In this document: piece by piece, positions 34,520-44,251 of the stretch | Layout: each line of letters starts with the position of its first letter | Position numbering within the stretch: the first letter of the stretch is position 1 | From: Robiginitomaculum sp. | GTDB lineage: Bacteria > Pseudomonadota > Alphaproteobacteria > Caulobacterales > Maricaulaceae | Assembly (NCBI GenBank): GCA_021776565.1 | Contig: JAJFFQ010000073.1 | Location: forward strand, 1-54,016 | Direction of reading: 5' to 3' | Length of the DNA stretch: 54,016 bases | The notes under the pieces: model-generated | What the model saw: the letters and a program-made list of their open reading frames with translations, nothing else | Told to the model about the DNA's origin: nothing | Database searches by the model: none | Made by a program: the position numbers and the translations under genes

Positions 34520-34594
34520 CTCGTCTCTCCCCTAATGCCTTATGGCTTTTCGTTTGGCGCAAGGTAGGGCCAACACAGGTTCCGTCAAGCGTAT

Positions 34595-36001
34595 TCAGTC
34601 TGTTTGTCGTTTTGGCATCATCAGCGCGATACCCAGAGCCAGAAAAAATGGCACCACCCGCTCTAGCCAGTCACCCGGCGTATTAGGTTGAAGATAAAGT
34701 ATGACGGTGAGGCCAAAGCCGGTGAGCATAGCCGCGATTACCCCGACAGGGCGGGCCGGGCGCCCCAGGGCCATGGCAATGACCAATGGCCCAAAGGCGG
34801 CACCCAACGCAGACCAGGCAAACAACACGCGGCCATAAATGCTGGCCGGCAGAGCCAGGGTGAGCACGGCGGCAGCCACACACAAAAGCGCAGTCATCAA
34901 CCGTGATAGCAAAAGTGCATGGTCTGGAAAACGTCGCGCCAACCCCAGATCGTGGGCCGCCGCAGACCCGGCGACCAGTAACAGACTGTCGGCGGTGGAC
35001 ATAATGGCCGAGAGAACGGCAGCCAGCACAAAGCCTGCCAGAATTCCGGGCAATACCCTGTCACTTAAAGCAAAGAAAACGCCCTCATTTACGCCGACTT
35101 CTGGCGAGATCAAAGCCCGTGCGGCAAGGCCCAAAATGGCCATGGCGCTAAACACAATGACCGCCCAGCCCAGCGCAATGGCAAAGCCGCGCCGAATATC
35201 TTGCTCACGATCAATCGCCATTAACCGGGTCAGCAATTGCGGCTGTCCCACTGGCCCGATGCCTATGCCAAGCGAGCCAATGACAAAGCCAATACTGGCT
35301 AAAGCGCCGATCCCCGGTGCATTTGGGTTGATCGCTTCGTTGGTCATCGCGTGCCAGAACGCACCTGGCCCGCCAAGAGCCATGATGGCGGCAATAGGCA
35401 GAATGATCGCCACCACCAGCATCAGACCCGCCTGCACCGCATCGGTAATGCTGACCGCCCAAAACCCACCCAGCCACGTATAAACAAGAACGACACTGGC
35501 CCCGATCAACACGCTAATGCTCATCGGCAAATTAAAGGCGCTGACAAAGGCGGTGCCCGCCCCCTGAAACTGCCCGGCGACGTAGAACGAGAACGAGAAA
35601 ATAATCATCAGGGCGGCCAGCCAGACAATGATTTTTCGGGCATTACCTTCAGCCCCGAGCGCCAGATAATCCGTCAGGGTCACCAAATCATGCTTGCCCG
35701 CCGCCCGGCGAAGGCCAGGGCCAATGAACAGCCATACGACCACATAACCGGCCCAGACCCCGGGCAATATCCACAAGGCCGCTATACCGGTTGTATAGAC
35801 ATACCCGGTCAGCCCCAATAGCACCCAGGCCGAGGACGAACTGGCACCATAAGACATGGCGGTAATGAACGGGCCAACATTGCGGCCACCCAAAAAGAAA
35901 TCCCGGGCATCAGAAGTGCGGCCTTTGGCCCAAAACCCGATACCCAGTAATACGCCCTGATAGAGCACAAGCGTGATGAGGGTGATGGTGATCGTGCTCA
36001 T
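34595..36001 (-). CDS. putP: sodium:solute symporter, proline permease-like
   Basis: 468 residues with about 12-13 membrane helices of the SSS family. The PutP-like N-terminus includes DFFLGGRNVGPFITAMSYGASSSSAW in two parts, and later GPVGQPQLLTRLMA and SAIMSTADSLLLVAGSA, the sodium-site region. PutP imports proline with sodium; related members carry other solutes, so the symbol is tentative. It is 75 bp upstream of the DAACS gene on the same strand and may be cotranscribed. Confidence 0.85.
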   Translation of the reverse strand: MSTITITLITLVLYQGVLLGIGFWAKGRTSDARDFFLGGRNVGPFITAMSYGASSSSAWVLLGLTGYVYTTGIAALWILPGVWAGYVVVWLFIGPGLRRAAGKHDLVTLTDYLALGAEGNARKIIVWLAALMIIFSFSFYVAGQFQGAGTAFVSAFNLPMSISVLIGASVVLVYTWLGGFWAVSITDAVQAGLMLVVAIILPIAAIMALGGPGAFWHAMTNEAINPNAPGIGALASIGFVIGSLGIGIGPVGQPQLLTRLMAIDREQDIRRGFAIALGWAVIVFSAMAILGLAARALISPEVGVNEGVFFALSDRVLPGILAGFVLAAVLSAIMSTADSLLLVAGSAAAHDLGLARRFPDHALLLSRLMTALLCVAAAVLTLALPASIYGRVLFAWSALGAAFGPLVIAMALGRPARPVGVIAAMLTGFGLTVILYLQPNTPGDWLERVVPFFLALGIALMMPKRQTD

Positions 36002-36121
36002 ACGTTTTCCCCAAAATCAGCTTGCTTGCAAACGGGGCAATTGAAACACATGGCGTGCGCCGGGGGAAGTCAGTTGTTCAGGTGTATAAAAGGCATCTTG
36101 GGGCAGCAAATAAATTACTAA

Positions 36122-36205
36122 CTGTCATCACCCGATTCATTCGGGTGATCCAGAACAGTATCACCACCACCACACGGGATTGCCCAAACCAGCCGGGCAA
36201 AGACA
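36122..36205. repeat. paired palindromic repeat (BIME-like), copy A
   Basis: Two hairpins in opposite orientation: TGTCATCACCCGATTCATTCGGGTGATCCAG-type at 36122-36153 (stem CACCCGA/TCGGGTG) and GGATTGCCCAAACCAGCCGGGCAAAGACA-type at about 36177-36205. The outer ends are TGTCA and GACA. The same pair occurs at 48744-48824. The rest of the 366-bp gap (36002-36367) holds only likely promoter DNA for the next gene and shows no further gene. Confidence 0.7.
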
Positions 36206-36367
36206 TGTCTGGTTGCACCACCAGTTACACATCGCGCACCAATGCTTTTCCATGCATACTACATGCTTTTGCGGCAGCTTTGATTTTGTTGTAGATCATA
36301 ATGAGAATGGTGGTTGGACAACGAAGTTGATTTTTGACTCTATTATAAACTAAGGGAAATTTTCATA

Positions 36368-37141
36368 ATGTTTGTTATTGCCGCGCTTTATTTGGGCCTG
36401 CTGTCACCCAATGAACAATCAAGGCAGGAGGAGGCGCTTGATAAAATCACGTCTTGTCAACGTGAATTGATTGCATGTGCAACGGGCAATTGTAGGCCCA
36501 AGAACGTAACCAAAGTGTGTCCGGTTGATGCACTACGACCACGAGAATTGAGGATACTGCAAACAGAGCTGCACAGCGCAACTAATAAATTCGCCGGGTT
36601 GCCTGAATCCAGCAAGGCCTTGTGCGTTGAGGAGTTCAATCTTTACTTCTCGGCGGCATTAGATCAACTTAATCAAAACGGGCACGTTCTCAATTATCAT
36701 TTGAAGAATCCTCGACAAGACTTGCGTGGCGTCGGTTTGGAAGCGTTTTATAGAGCGGAAGTTGAAACGAAGCTAACCGGTATTGTGGCCAGGGCGCAAC
36801 ACATTGATGGTGCAAGAGAGTCCAAGTTTAATAATTGCCCTTTAACGCCCTTCACTGCAGCAACTCTTTTTCGGGCGCAGAATTTGGCGTTTGCAAGAGC
36901 GAATAGCTCCATTGAAACGATAAAGAGCGGCGAACTCAACAGGCAAATCTTACATGCGACCTGGTTTATTTTTCACCACGCAGATTTGTGGCAAAAGGCG
37001 CAAAAAGAGGCGGCAGATGTATTTGATGATTTGCAAGTCCGAGGTGAATTCCCAGCTGCTCCTGCGCATAATTTACGCGGCAGAGTAGAGGCTCACACAC
37101 CACTATATGAAGAAGACAGGTTGGCCAGAGACTGGCCATAA
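36368..37141 (+). CDS. hypothetical envelope protein
   Basis: 257 residues, family not recognised. A short N-terminal hydrophobic stretch (FVIAALYLGLLS) could be a signal anchor. The rest is soluble and mostly helical, with five cysteines in the first half (ITSCQRE, LIACATGNCRP, KVCPVDAL) that could form disulphides, and an Arg/Glu-rich C-terminus ending RLARDWP. AAGGGAAA lies ahead of the ATG and supports the start. It stands alone between opposite-strand genes. Confidence 0.6.
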   Translation: MFVIAALYLGLLSPNEQSRQEEALDKITSCQRELIACATGNCRPKNVTKVCPVDALRPRELRILQTELHSATNKFAGLPESSKALCVEEFNLYFSAALDQLNQNGHVLNYHLKNPRQDLRGVGLEAFYRAEVETKLTGIVARAQHIDGARESKFNNCPLTPFTAATLFRAQNLAFARANSSIETIKSGELNRQILHATWFIFHHADLWQKAQKEAADVFDDLQVRGEFPAAPAHNLRGRVEAHTPLYEEDRLARDWP

Positions 37142-37159
37142 GGTCGTTCTCCTGCTTCA

Positions 37160-37957
37160 CTATTGCGCTGTCCAACCGCCATCAATGGATAGCATGGCAC
37201 CATTGACCGACGCCCCGGCGTCCGAGACAAGATAGAGCAGCAACCCGGCAAGCTGCTCATATTGGACAAAGGCCTTGGTGGGTTGTACGGCAAGTAATAC
37301 TTCAGAAATAACCGCCTCATCGGTTATCCCGCGCGCCTTGGCGGTGGGGCCGATCTGGGCCTCGACCAATGGCGTTTTGACATAGCCGGGGCAGATAGCG
37401 TTGCAGGTTATACCGTGCTGCGCTATCTCCAGCGCCACCGACTTGGTTAGCCCGGCCAGACCATGCTTTGCTGCCACGTAAGCAGACTTGAACGGTGAAG
37501 CCACCAAAGCATGAGCGGAAGCCATATTGACGATGCGGCCAAAGCCCTGATCCTTCATAAAAGGCACAGCAGCGCGGATCACATGAAAGGCCGAGGAAAG
37601 ATTGATCGCCAGAATGGCATCCCATTTCTCAACCGGGAAATCCTCAATTGACGAAACGTGCTGAATGCCGGCATTGGGCACAGCAATATCAAGTCGGCCA
37701 AAGGCCTTGTGGGTCTGTGCCACCAGATCGGCAATCTCATCTGGTTGGGTCATGTCTGCGTCGTGGTAAAGCACGGTTACGCGATGCTCGCGGGTCAGCC
37801 GGGTACGGATATGCTCAATCTCATCCCTATCACCCAACCCGTTCAGCATGATGTTGGCACCCGCACTGGCCAGTGCCTCGGCCAGTGCCAGTCCAATGCC
37901 ACTTGTCGAACCGGTGATGAGTGCAGCACGGCCTAAAAGTGGTTGTTGTCTATCCAC
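37160..37957 (-). CDS. short-chain dehydrogenase, 3-hydroxybutyrate dehydrogenase type
   Basis: 265 residues with the classical SDR fold: cofactor loop TGSTSGIGLALAEALA (about 16-31), NAG motif in VPNAGIQH, catalytic SAHALVASPFKSAYVAAKHG (Ser, Tyr, Lys) and NAICPGYVKTPLVEAQI. The last pattern and the length are those of D-3-hydroxybutyrate dehydrogenase, which interconverts acetoacetate and 3-hydroxybutyrate with NAD. The start is GTG at 37957, one base after the yaaA stop, so it is translated with yaaA. Family certain, substrate likely. Confidence 0.87.
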   Translation of the reverse strand: MDRQQPLLGRAALITGSTSGIGLALAEALASAGANIMLNGLGDRDEIEHIRTRLTREHRVTVLYHDADMTQPDEIADLVAQTHKAFGRLDIAVPNAGIQHVSSIEDFPVEKWDAILAINLSSAFHVIRAAVPFMKDQGFGRIVNMASAHALVASPFKSAYVAAKHGLAGLTKSVALEIAQHGITCNAICPGYVKTPLVEAQIGPTAKARGITDEAVISEVLLAVQPTKAFVQYEQLAGLLLYLVSDAGASVNGAMLSIDGGWTAQ

Positions 37958-37958
37958 T

Positions 37959-38744
37959 TCAGGCCGCCTTTTTTGCCGGTTGCTGGCGTGCAAATAACGG
38001 CTTTTCAGGGGTCGAACCTTGCGCGTCAAAGCGATAACCCTCCATGGTAAAACCTTTCAGCTCTGCCGGATCATCAATGCGGTTTTTGATGATCCACCGT
38101 GCCATCATACCCCGTGCCGGTTTGGCAAAAACCCCCAGCACACGGGCCTGACCTTCCTTGACTTCCTTGAACACCGGGCTGACGACGCGAAGGCCTAATA
38201 CCTTTTGGTCAATGCTTTTGAAATATTCATTGGAGGCAAGATTAAGTAGAACCGGTCTTGGCGTATCTGCCAGGTCAGATTGCAGTATATCAGCAATTTT
38301 GTCTTTCCAGAAATCATACAGGTCTTCTTTGCGTCTGGTTTGCAGCTTGCGGCCCATTTCCAGCCGGTAAGGCTGCATGAGATCAAGGGGCCGCAAAACC
38401 CCGTATAGACCCGAAAGAATACGCAAATGATCCTGCGCAAAGGCAAGGTCATCGCTGCCAAAACTGGCAGCATCCAGACCCCGATACACATCGCCGGCAA
38501 AGGTCAGTGCCGCCGGGCTACCCAGATCGGGATTATCAAGATCAAGGGCGGCAAAGCGCACATGGGTAAGCTCTGCCAGTGCATCGGAAATGCCCATAAG
38601 CTGTTTTATCTTTGTCCGGCTTAGTTTTTTGGCGACATTGCTCAAAAAACGTGCCTCTTCCAGCAATACCGGTTGCGTTGTCATAACGCCGACAGGGGCC
38701 GGGCGAGCGGTAATTTTCTTTGCAGGTGATAAAATAGTCAGCAT
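37959..38744 (-). CDS. yaaA: peroxide stress protein YaaA (UPF0246)
   Basis: 261 residues starting MLTILSPAKK, the invariant opening of the family. Other landmarks are ALLTFAGDVYRGLDA-like ALTFAGDVYRGLDA, LSGLYGVLRPLDLMQPYRLEMG, FWKDKIADILQ, LNLASNEYFKSID, and the C-terminal RGMMARWIIKNRI. YaaA binds DNA and limits free iron and oxidative damage under peroxide stress. AGGAG precedes the ATG at 38744. The SDR gene is coupled downstream. Confidence 0.93.
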   Translation of the reverse strand: MLTILSPAKKITARPAPVGVMTTQPVLLEEARFLSNVAKKLSRTKIKQLMGISDALAELTHVRFAALDLDNPDLGSPAALTFAGDVYRGLDAASFGSDDLAFAQDHLRILSGLYGVLRPLDLMQPYRLEMGRKLQTRRKEDLYDFWKDKIADILQSDLADTPRPVLLNLASNEYFKSIDQKVLGLRVVSPVFKEVKEGQARVLGVFAKPARGMMARWIIKNRIDDPAELKGFTMEGYRFDAQGSTPEKPLFARQQPAKKAA

Positions 38745-38814
38745 GGGATACTCCTCATGGTTCAAGGTGTAATGAGGAACAGGCGAAGGTGCAAACCACC
38801 ATACAGGAAACTCT

Positions 38815-38858
38815 CACAAAATAACAAACCCCCACTTGTACCAAGACAAGCGGGGGTT
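38815..38858 (-). terminator. rho-independent terminator
   Basis: On the minus strand the stem AACCCCCGCTTGT / ACAAGTGGGGGTT (38827-38858, 13 bp with one mismatch, 6-nt loop) is followed by TTGTTATTTTGT. It lies about 35 bp after the stop of the small gene at 38894-39169 and before yaaA, so it separates their transcripts. Confidence 0.85.
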
Positions 38859-38893
38859 CACTTTAGAGGGTAGTGTTGACGTATTTGATACCG

Positions 38894-39169
38894 TTAGGCG
38901 CGCAAGGCACGACGTTCCCGGCGAGACCGGCGCCGACCAACAGTGCCGGGGCGATAGTCTGAATGAGCAACGGATTCGTTGGCTGCTGCGACCGGTGCAG
39001 TGCCTGTGTTCGGGGTATCCATGGTGACAAGACCCTGGGCATCCAGATAGTCACGAACACTCGTGGTGGAAGGCAGCGCCCGCACACCAATGGTGCGGCG
39101 AACCCGCGCCAGTGCGTTATCAAACATGGAATTGGCATCAAAATGTGAAAATGCTTCAGCGACCGACAT
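38894..39169 (-). CDS. small basic protein of unknown function
   Basis: 91 residues beginning MSVAEAFSHFDANSMFDNAL and ending in an arginine-rich tail, GRRRSRRERRALRA. The middle, VRRTIGVRALPSTTSVRDYLDAQ, looks helical. An AAGGA box lies upstream of the ATG at 39169 and a strong terminator follows the gene, both supporting a real, separately transcribed unit. The basic tail suggests nucleic acid or membrane-surface binding. Family not recognised. Confidence 0.6.
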   Translation of the reverse strand: MSVAEAFSHFDANSMFDNALARVRRTIGVRALPSTTSVRDYLDAQGLVTMDTPNTGTAPVAAANESVAHSDYRPGTVGRRRSRRERRALRA

Positions 39170-39390
39170 TGTTTTTATCCTTGTGTTTTGTGCTGTTGTA
39201 TCTTGTAAACGGCATATGGGCCTATGGCAGTGACAAGAGAATAGCCAGCATGGCGGGATAGCCATGCATTTTTGCATAGGTTGGGTGGAATGGCTTGTTC
39301 AGGACATAAGCCATGTGCTTTAAGAGTTTCCGGATACCTGCCTGAATGGACACGGAATTGATTGCTTTATACACACGGAACCAAATTGAT

Positions 39391-39873
39391 ATGAACGTCA
39401 TCTTCAAAACAATAATCATAAGTGGGCTAATAATGATAACTGCGTGTTCCCATAATGCTGAAAGCCTTACAGAGGCACAGAACAATGAAATCGTTAAGGA
39501 GGTAGAAGCGTCTTTTGGCGAACTGATTGCGGCGGCCAAAACATTGCAGGCAGAACCATATCTGGCACTTTTTGATGCAGAATTATTCACTGCCTTGAAT
39601 GAAGACGGAACCGTGACTCATTCACTGGGCGAATTTGCAGAGCGTTATACTCAAGGCATTGCACACATAAAAAGCTATGCGTCTCTGGAATTCAGCAATG
39701 TAAAAATCATGCCGATCAACCATACAACGGCAATTTTGGTCAATGAATATAAGGCCGGTTTTATCCTGACCTCTGGCGAGGCGATCACTGTAGCCGGTGC
39801 CGGCACGCAAGTGTGGTCAAGGCGCAAAGACGAATGGAAACTGGTTCACGTAGCCAGCAGCGCCAAGCCATAG
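39391..39873 (+). CDS. NTF2-like (DUF4440-type) lipoprotein
   Basis: 160 residues. The signal sequence (VIFKTIIISGLIMITAC) ends in the lipobox ITAC. The mature part has the alpha+beta cone-like order of SnoaL/DUF4440 proteins: a helix with YLALFDAELFTALNEDG, then strands including ASLEFSNVKIMPIN, TTAILVNEYKAG and GAGTQVWSRRKDEWKLVHVASS, the last being a very typical end. Function unknown. An ATG at 39346 in the same frame would add 15 residues before the signal, so 39391 is preferred. Confidence 0.75.
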   Translation: MNVIFKTIIISGLIMITACSHNAESLTEAQNNEIVKEVEASFGELIAAAKTLQAEPYLALFDAELFTALNEDGTVTHSLGEFAERYTQGIAHIKSYASLEFSNVKIMPINHTTAILVNEYKAGFILTSGEAITVAGAGTQVWSRRKDEWKLVHVASSAKP

Positions 39874-39971
39874 GCAAGTTATTTTCCTGTCCCTTTTCCT
39901 GGCAACACTGAACGCAACACCAACATTCCCCCTTGCAATCCTAGGGTTCCCGCGTATAACGCCCGACTTGC

Positions 39972-40005
39972 GATCCTTCGGGCCAAAGGCATGCCTTTTG
40001 GGATC
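39972..40005 (+). promoter_or_regulatory. possible leader hairpin upstream of rpmI
   Basis: GATCC (39972-39976) pairs with GGATC (40001-40005), and an inner AAAGG...CCTTT palindrome (39985-39998) closes a nested stem. It lies 56 bp before rpmI. Ribosomal protein operons with L20 are often controlled by an RNA leader, which this could be. The pairing is visible; the role is a guess. Confidence 0.35.
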
Positions 40006-40060
40006 ATGAAAGCACCTTTTCGTTTGCAGCTTTGCGGCGAAAGATTTTAAGGAGAGCAAA

Positions 40061-40258
40061 ATGCCAAAGATGAAGACCAAAAGCGGTGTGAAGAAACGTT
40101 TCAAGATCACCGCATCTGGCAAGGTAAAAAGCGGCCAAATTGGCAAACAGCACGGCATGATTAAGCGCACGCCAAAGCAGATACGCAACAAACGCGGTAC
40201 AGCCGTGCTTTGTTCGGCAGATGCCAAAGTCATCAAAAAGTTTATGCCATACGGCTGA
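40061..40258 (+). CDS. rpmI: 50S ribosomal protein L35
   Basis: 65 residues beginning [17 protein letters not shown] and containing [18 protein letters not shown], the standard L35 sequence and length. AAGGAGAG lies before the ATG. It is in the order rpmI-rplT-pheS-pheT; the infC gene that often comes first is not here. Confidence 0.98.
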   Translation: MPKMKTKSGVKKRFKITASGKVKSGQIGKQHGMIKRTPKQIRNKRGTAVLCSADAKVIKKFMPYG

Positions 40259-40278
40259 TTATTCTTTTCCGAATAATC
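40257..40278 (+). other. hairpin between rpmI and rplT
   Basis: A perfect 8-bp stem GATTATTC/GAATAATC with loop TTTTCC begins at the rpmI stop codon. There is no T-run after it, so it is more likely an RNA-processing or stability element than a terminator. Confidence 0.6.
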
Positions 40279-40305
40279 ACTTATCATTTTTAAGGAGCGC
40301 ATACC

Positions 40306-40662
40306 ATGTCACGCGTAAAACGGGGCGTCACAAGCCACGCCCGCCACAAGAAAATTCTCGACAAGGCCAAGGGTTATCGCGGCGCCAGAAAGAACACTAT
40401 CAAGGTTGCCAAACAGGCCGTCGATAAAGCCGGTCAGTATGCTTACCGTGACCGTAAGGTTCGCAAGCGGAATTTCCGCAAACTCTGGATTACCCGGATC
40501 AATGCTGGCGCTCGTGCCAATGGCCTTACCTATGGCCGCCTCATCAACGGGTTGACCCTGGCCGGGATCGAAGTGGATCGCAAGGTTATGTCTGATCTGG
40601 CCGTATCCGAACCGGCTGCATTTACCGTTCTGGTGGAAAAGGCCAAGGCGGCGCTGGCTTAA
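40306..40662 (+). CDS. rplT: 50S ribosomal protein L20
   Basis: 118 residues: [17 protein letters not shown] at the start, then [18 protein letters not shown], the [20 protein letters not shown] core and [14 protein letters not shown] at the end. L20 binds 23S rRNA early in assembly and represses its own operon in many bacteria. AAGGAG precedes the ATG. A small CCCC-GCATAA-GGGG hairpin lies downstream before pheS. Confidence 0.98.
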   Translation: MSRVKRGVTSHARHKKILDKAKGYRGARKNTIKVAKQAVDKAGQYAYRDRKVRKRNFRKLWITRINAGARANGLTYGRLINGLTLAGIEVDRKVMSDLAVSEPAAFTVLVEKAKAALA

Positions 40663-40746
40663 GCCAGCCCGTTTGACCTTTTTCCACTAACCCCCCGCAT
40701 AAGGGGCGTGGCCTCGTGTGCGTAAACCGTGTACGTCGAGGCCATT

Positions 40747-41850
40747 ATGGACAATACGCAAAAGCTTGAAGACGAAATTATAACCGCAATTGCCACCGCA
40801 TCCGATGAAGCGGCGCTGGAGACCGTGCGCGTTGATGCGCTGGGCAAAAAGGGCCGCGTTAGCTTGCTCATGCGCGGTCTGGGCAAAATGACCCCGGATG
40901 AGCGCCAAATTGCCGGCCCGGCGCTCAATGCGCTTAAAACTCGCCTGAATGATTCAATCGCGGCCCGAAAAGAAATGTTGGCAGAGGCGGCGCTTAATGC
41001 ACGTCTGCAAACCGAGCGGGTGGATATATCCCTGCCCGCACGATCACGCGCCAATGGCACCATTCACCCGGTCAGTCAGGTGATGGACGAGGTCGCTGTG
41101 ATTTTTGGGGACATGGGATTTTCCGTGGCCGAAGGCCCGGACATTGAGGACGATTTTCATAATTTCACCGCACTGAACTTTCCCCCCGACCATCCGGCAC
41201 GGGATCAGCATGACACGTTCTTCCTTAACGAAAAAGACGACGGGTCTCAAATGGTGCTGCGCACGCATACCAGCCCGGTGCAGATACGCACTATGGTGGC
41301 GGCGGTAGAGCGGGCCAGCAAGACCGGAAATGATCTGGAACCTATCCGCATTATTGCGCCCGGGCGTACCTATCGTTGTGATTCGGATCAAACCCACACA
41401 CCCATGTTTCATCAGGTCGAAGGTCTGGTGATCGACAAGGAAACCCATATGGGTCATCTCAAGGGCTGTTTAACGGATTTCATGGCGACATTTTTTGAAA
41501 GGCAAGTTTCCACACGCTTTCGTCCGCATCATTTTCCTTTTACTGAACCCAGTGCTGAAATGGACATTGGTTACGCCCGTAAAGACGGGCAAATTCTGAT
41601 CGGGCAGGGCGATGACTGGATGGAAATTCTGGGCTGTGGCATGGTTCACCCCAATGTGCTGACCTCGGTGGGTATAGACCCGGATGTCTATCAGGGTTTT
41701 GCCTTTGGTATGGGTATTGATCGCCTGGCCATGCTGAAATACGGCATCCCCGATCTGCGTGATTTCTTTGCCGCTGATGCGCGCTGGCTGAAACATTATG
41801 GCTTTTCGCCGCTGGTTCAGCCCAATCTGGCCACAGGGTTAAGCCGATGA
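40747..41850 (+). CDS. pheS: phenylalanyl-tRNA synthetase alpha subunit
   Basis: 367 residues. An N-terminal coiled-coil arm (about 1-90) is followed by the class II catalytic core: motif 1 region [19 protein letters not shown], motif 2 with [21 protein letters not shown], and motif 3 [18 protein letters not shown]. Charges tRNA-Phe together with PheT. The ATG at 40747 has GAGG six bases upstream; an in-frame GTG at 40729 would only add six residues. The stop overlaps pheT as ATGA. No clear Phe-codon leader peptide was found upstream. Confidence 0.97.
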   Translation: MDNTQKLEDEIITAIATASDEAALETVRVDALGKKGRVSLLMRGLGKMTPDERQIAGPALNALKTRLNDSIAARKEMLAEAALNARLQTERVDISLPARSRANGTIHPVSQVMDEVAVIFGDMGFSVAEGPDIEDDFHNFTALNFPPDHPARDQHDTFFLNEKDDGSQMVLRTHTSPVQIRTMVAAVERASKTGNDLEPIRIIAPGRTYRCDSDQTHTPMFHQVEGLVIDKETHMGHLKGCLTDFMATFFERQVSTRFRPHHFPFTEPSAEMDIGYARKDGQILIGQGDDWMEILGCGMVHPNVLTSVGIDPDVYQGFAFGMGIDRLAMLKYGIPDLRDFFAADARWLKHYGFSPLVQPNLATGLSR

Positions 41851-44234
41851 AATTCTCACTCTCATGGTTAAAACAGCATCTGGACACCGACGCCAGCCTC
41901 GCCAAGATCACCCATGCCATGACTATGGCCGGTCTTGAGGTGGAAAGTGTTGAAAATCCTGCCGAGACACTGGCCGCGTTTTCCGTGGCAAAATGTCTTG
42001 AGGCGCAAAAACACCCCAATGCTGATCGCTTGCAGGTTTGCAGGGTGGACACGGTCGATGGTGTCAAGCAGATCGTTTGCGGTGCGCCCAATGCGCGGGC
42101 CGGAATATGGGTGATTTATGCGCCGGTGGGTGCCTATGTACCCGGCATTGATTTGACCCTGAAAAAGGCCAAAATCCGCGATGTGGAAAGCCTCGGCATG
42201 ATGTGTTCAGCCCGGGAAATGCAAACCGGTGATGACCATGACGGCATTATTGAACTTGCCGGTGAGGATTGGAAAATTGGCGGCGATGCGGCGGCGGCTT
42301 TGGGGCAGAACGACCCGGTTATTGATTTTGAAGTGACACCAAACCGCCCGGATTGGCTGGGCGTGCGTGGCATTGCCCGCGATCTGGCCGCCGTTGGTCT
42401 GGGCACCTTGAAACCCGACCCATATGGCGCGGTGAAGGGCGGCTTTGATTGCCCGGTAGAGATCAAAATTGATGCGCCAGAGGCCTGCCCTGCCTTTGCC
42501 GGGCGTGTGGTGCGCGGGGTGAAAAATGGCCCGTCGCCAGACTGGCTGCAAAAACAATTACGCGCTATTGGCTTGCGCCCGATCAGTGCGCTGGTGGATA
42601 TAACAAACTATCTCTCATATGACCGCGCACGGCCATTGCACGTTTATGACATGGCCAAACTATCTGGCCCTATCCGGGCACGATGGGGCAAGGGCGAGAC
42701 GTTCTCGGCGCTGGACGCCAGGGATTATGACGTTACATCTACCATGTGCGCCATCTCTGATGACGAACGGGTTTTGGGCCTTGGCGGGGTGATGGGCGGT
42801 ACATATTCGGGCTGCACAGATGAGACCACAGATGTGTTCATTGAGTGCGCGTATTTTGATCCAAAAATCACCCGCGCCACAGGCCGGGTTACGGGTATAG
42901 AATCAGATGCCAAATACCGGTTTGAGCGTGGTATTGATCCGGCAAGCTTGCAAAGCGGCCTGGATGCGGCCACGCAAATGGTGCTGGAATTGTGCGGCGG
43001 CGAAGCCTCGAGTATGCAAATAACGGGATCGCCACCTGTTTTCACGCGCCAGATCGAATTTCCAACATCCGAGGTTAAACGCCTGACCGGACTGGATGTT
43101 GGCAACCAGGATATTGCCCGCATTTTGCAAAGCCTTGGCTTTGGCGGAGATGTGGATGGAGACAAGTGGCAAATCAGTGTGCCAAGCTGGCGTGGTGATG
43201 TGGCCGGTAAAGCAGATCTGGTTGAAGAAATCGCCCGTATTTACGGCTTTGATAAACTGCCGCAAGTGTCTTTGCGTCGTAGCAGTGGTGCAGTGAAACC
43301 TCTGGCAACGCCGTTGCAAAACCGTGCACGTCGGGGTCGCCGTGTGTTGGCTGGTGCCGGTTATCTTGATGCAGTCACCTGGAGTTTTTGTGCACGCAAA
43401 GACGCGGTATTGTTTGGCGGTGGTGCAGACAAACTCGCCCTGTCCAATCCTATTTCATCCGAACTGGATTGTATGCGCCCCAGCGCCCTGATCCACTTGA
43501 TTCGTGCGGCACAACGCAATGCGGATCGGGGGGTGTCTGATCTCAGTTTGATGGAAATTGGCCCGGTTTATTTGGCCGATGGGCCAGAAGATCAGCGTCT
43601 GACATTGGCGGGCATTGTGCGTTCTAACCCGCGCCGCCATTGGGTTGGCAATCGACAAAGCGATGTTTTTGACATCAAGGCTGATGTGCAGATGGCGCTT
43701 TCGGCTATGGGCGCATCGGTGGGGAATTTACAAACCTCGCCCCAAACCAGCGCCTATTGGCACCCGGGGCGTTCCGGGGCGCTCCGTCTTGGCCCCAAAA
43801 ATCTGTTGGCTGAATTTGGCGAAGTGCATCCCGGCGTTTTGGCAAAACTGGGTGTTGATGGGCCGTTACTGGGGTTTGAGATATGGCTGGATGCCATTCC
43901 CGCCAGTCGTGCCAGAGGCGGGCGTTCCAAAGGCGCCATGGACAAGAGCGATTTGTTGCCGCTGGCCCGTGATTTTGCTTTTGTGGTGGATGAAAGCTTG
44001 CCTGCTGAAACGCTGGTTCGTGCTGCCAGGGGCACTGATAAGGCGCTCATTGCTGATGTCAGCTTGTTTGATGTTTACGCGGGCAAGGGTGTGGAAGCTG
44101 GCAAAAAATCATTGGCCATTGAGGTGCTCATACAGCCGCGTGAGGCTACGCTAACCGATGCGCAAATTGAGACGCTTTGCAAAACCATCATTGCCAAAGT
44201 TGAAAAAACCACCGGCGGGGTTTTGAGGGACTAG
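41847..44234 (+). CDS. pheT: phenylalanyl-tRNA synthetase beta subunit
   Basis: 795 residues with the bacterial layout: [13 protein letters not shown] opening, an EMAP/OB tRNA-binding domain (about 40-150; [24 protein letters not shown]-like [12 protein letters not shown]), the B3/B4 editing domain, B5 (about 400-475), the catalytic-like core, and a C-terminal anticodon-binding FDX-ACB domain ([12 protein letters not shown] to KTTGGVLRD). It pairs with PheS as a heterotetramer and provides editing. Overlap with pheS couples translation. MITE copy 3 begins 17 bp after the stop. Confidence 0.97.
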   Translation: MKFSLSWLKQHLDTDASLAKITHAMTMAGLEVESVENPAETLAAFSVAKCLEAQKHPNADRLQVCRVDTVDGVKQIVCGAPNARAGIWVIYAPVGAYVPGIDLTLKKAKIRDVESLGMMCSAREMQTGDDHDGIIELAGEDWKIGGDAAAALGQNDPVIDFEVTPNRPDWLGVRGIARDLAAVGLGTLKPDPYGAVKGGFDCPVEIKIDAPEACPAFAGRVVRGVKNGPSPDWLQKQLRAIGLRPISALVDITNYLSYDRARPLHVYDMAKLSGPIRARWGKGETFSALDARDYDVTSTMCAISDDERVLGLGGVMGGTYSGCTDETTDVFIECAYFDPKITRATGRVTGIESDAKYRFERGIDPASLQSGLDAATQMVLELCGGEASSMQITGSPPVFTRQIEFPTSEVKRLTGLDVGNQDIARILQSLGFGGDVDGDKWQISVPSWRGDVAGKADLVEEIARIYGFDKLPQVSLRRSSGAVKPLATPLQNRARRGRRVLAGAGYLDAVTWSFCARKDAVLFGGGADKLALSNPISSELDCMRPSALIHLIRAAQRNADRGVSDLSLMEIGPVYLADGPEDQRLTLAGIVRSNPRRHWVGNRQSDVFDIKADVQMALSAMGASVGNLQTSPQTSAYWHPGRSGALRLGPKNLLAEFGEVHPGVLAKLGVDGPLLGFEIWLDAIPASRARGGRSKGAMDKSDLLPLARDFAFVVDESLPAETLVRAARGTDKALIADVSLFDVYAGKGVEAGKKSLAIEVLIQPREATLTDAQIETLCKTIIAKVEKTTGGVLRD

Positions 44235-44251
44235 TTTCTTCATCACCAAAC

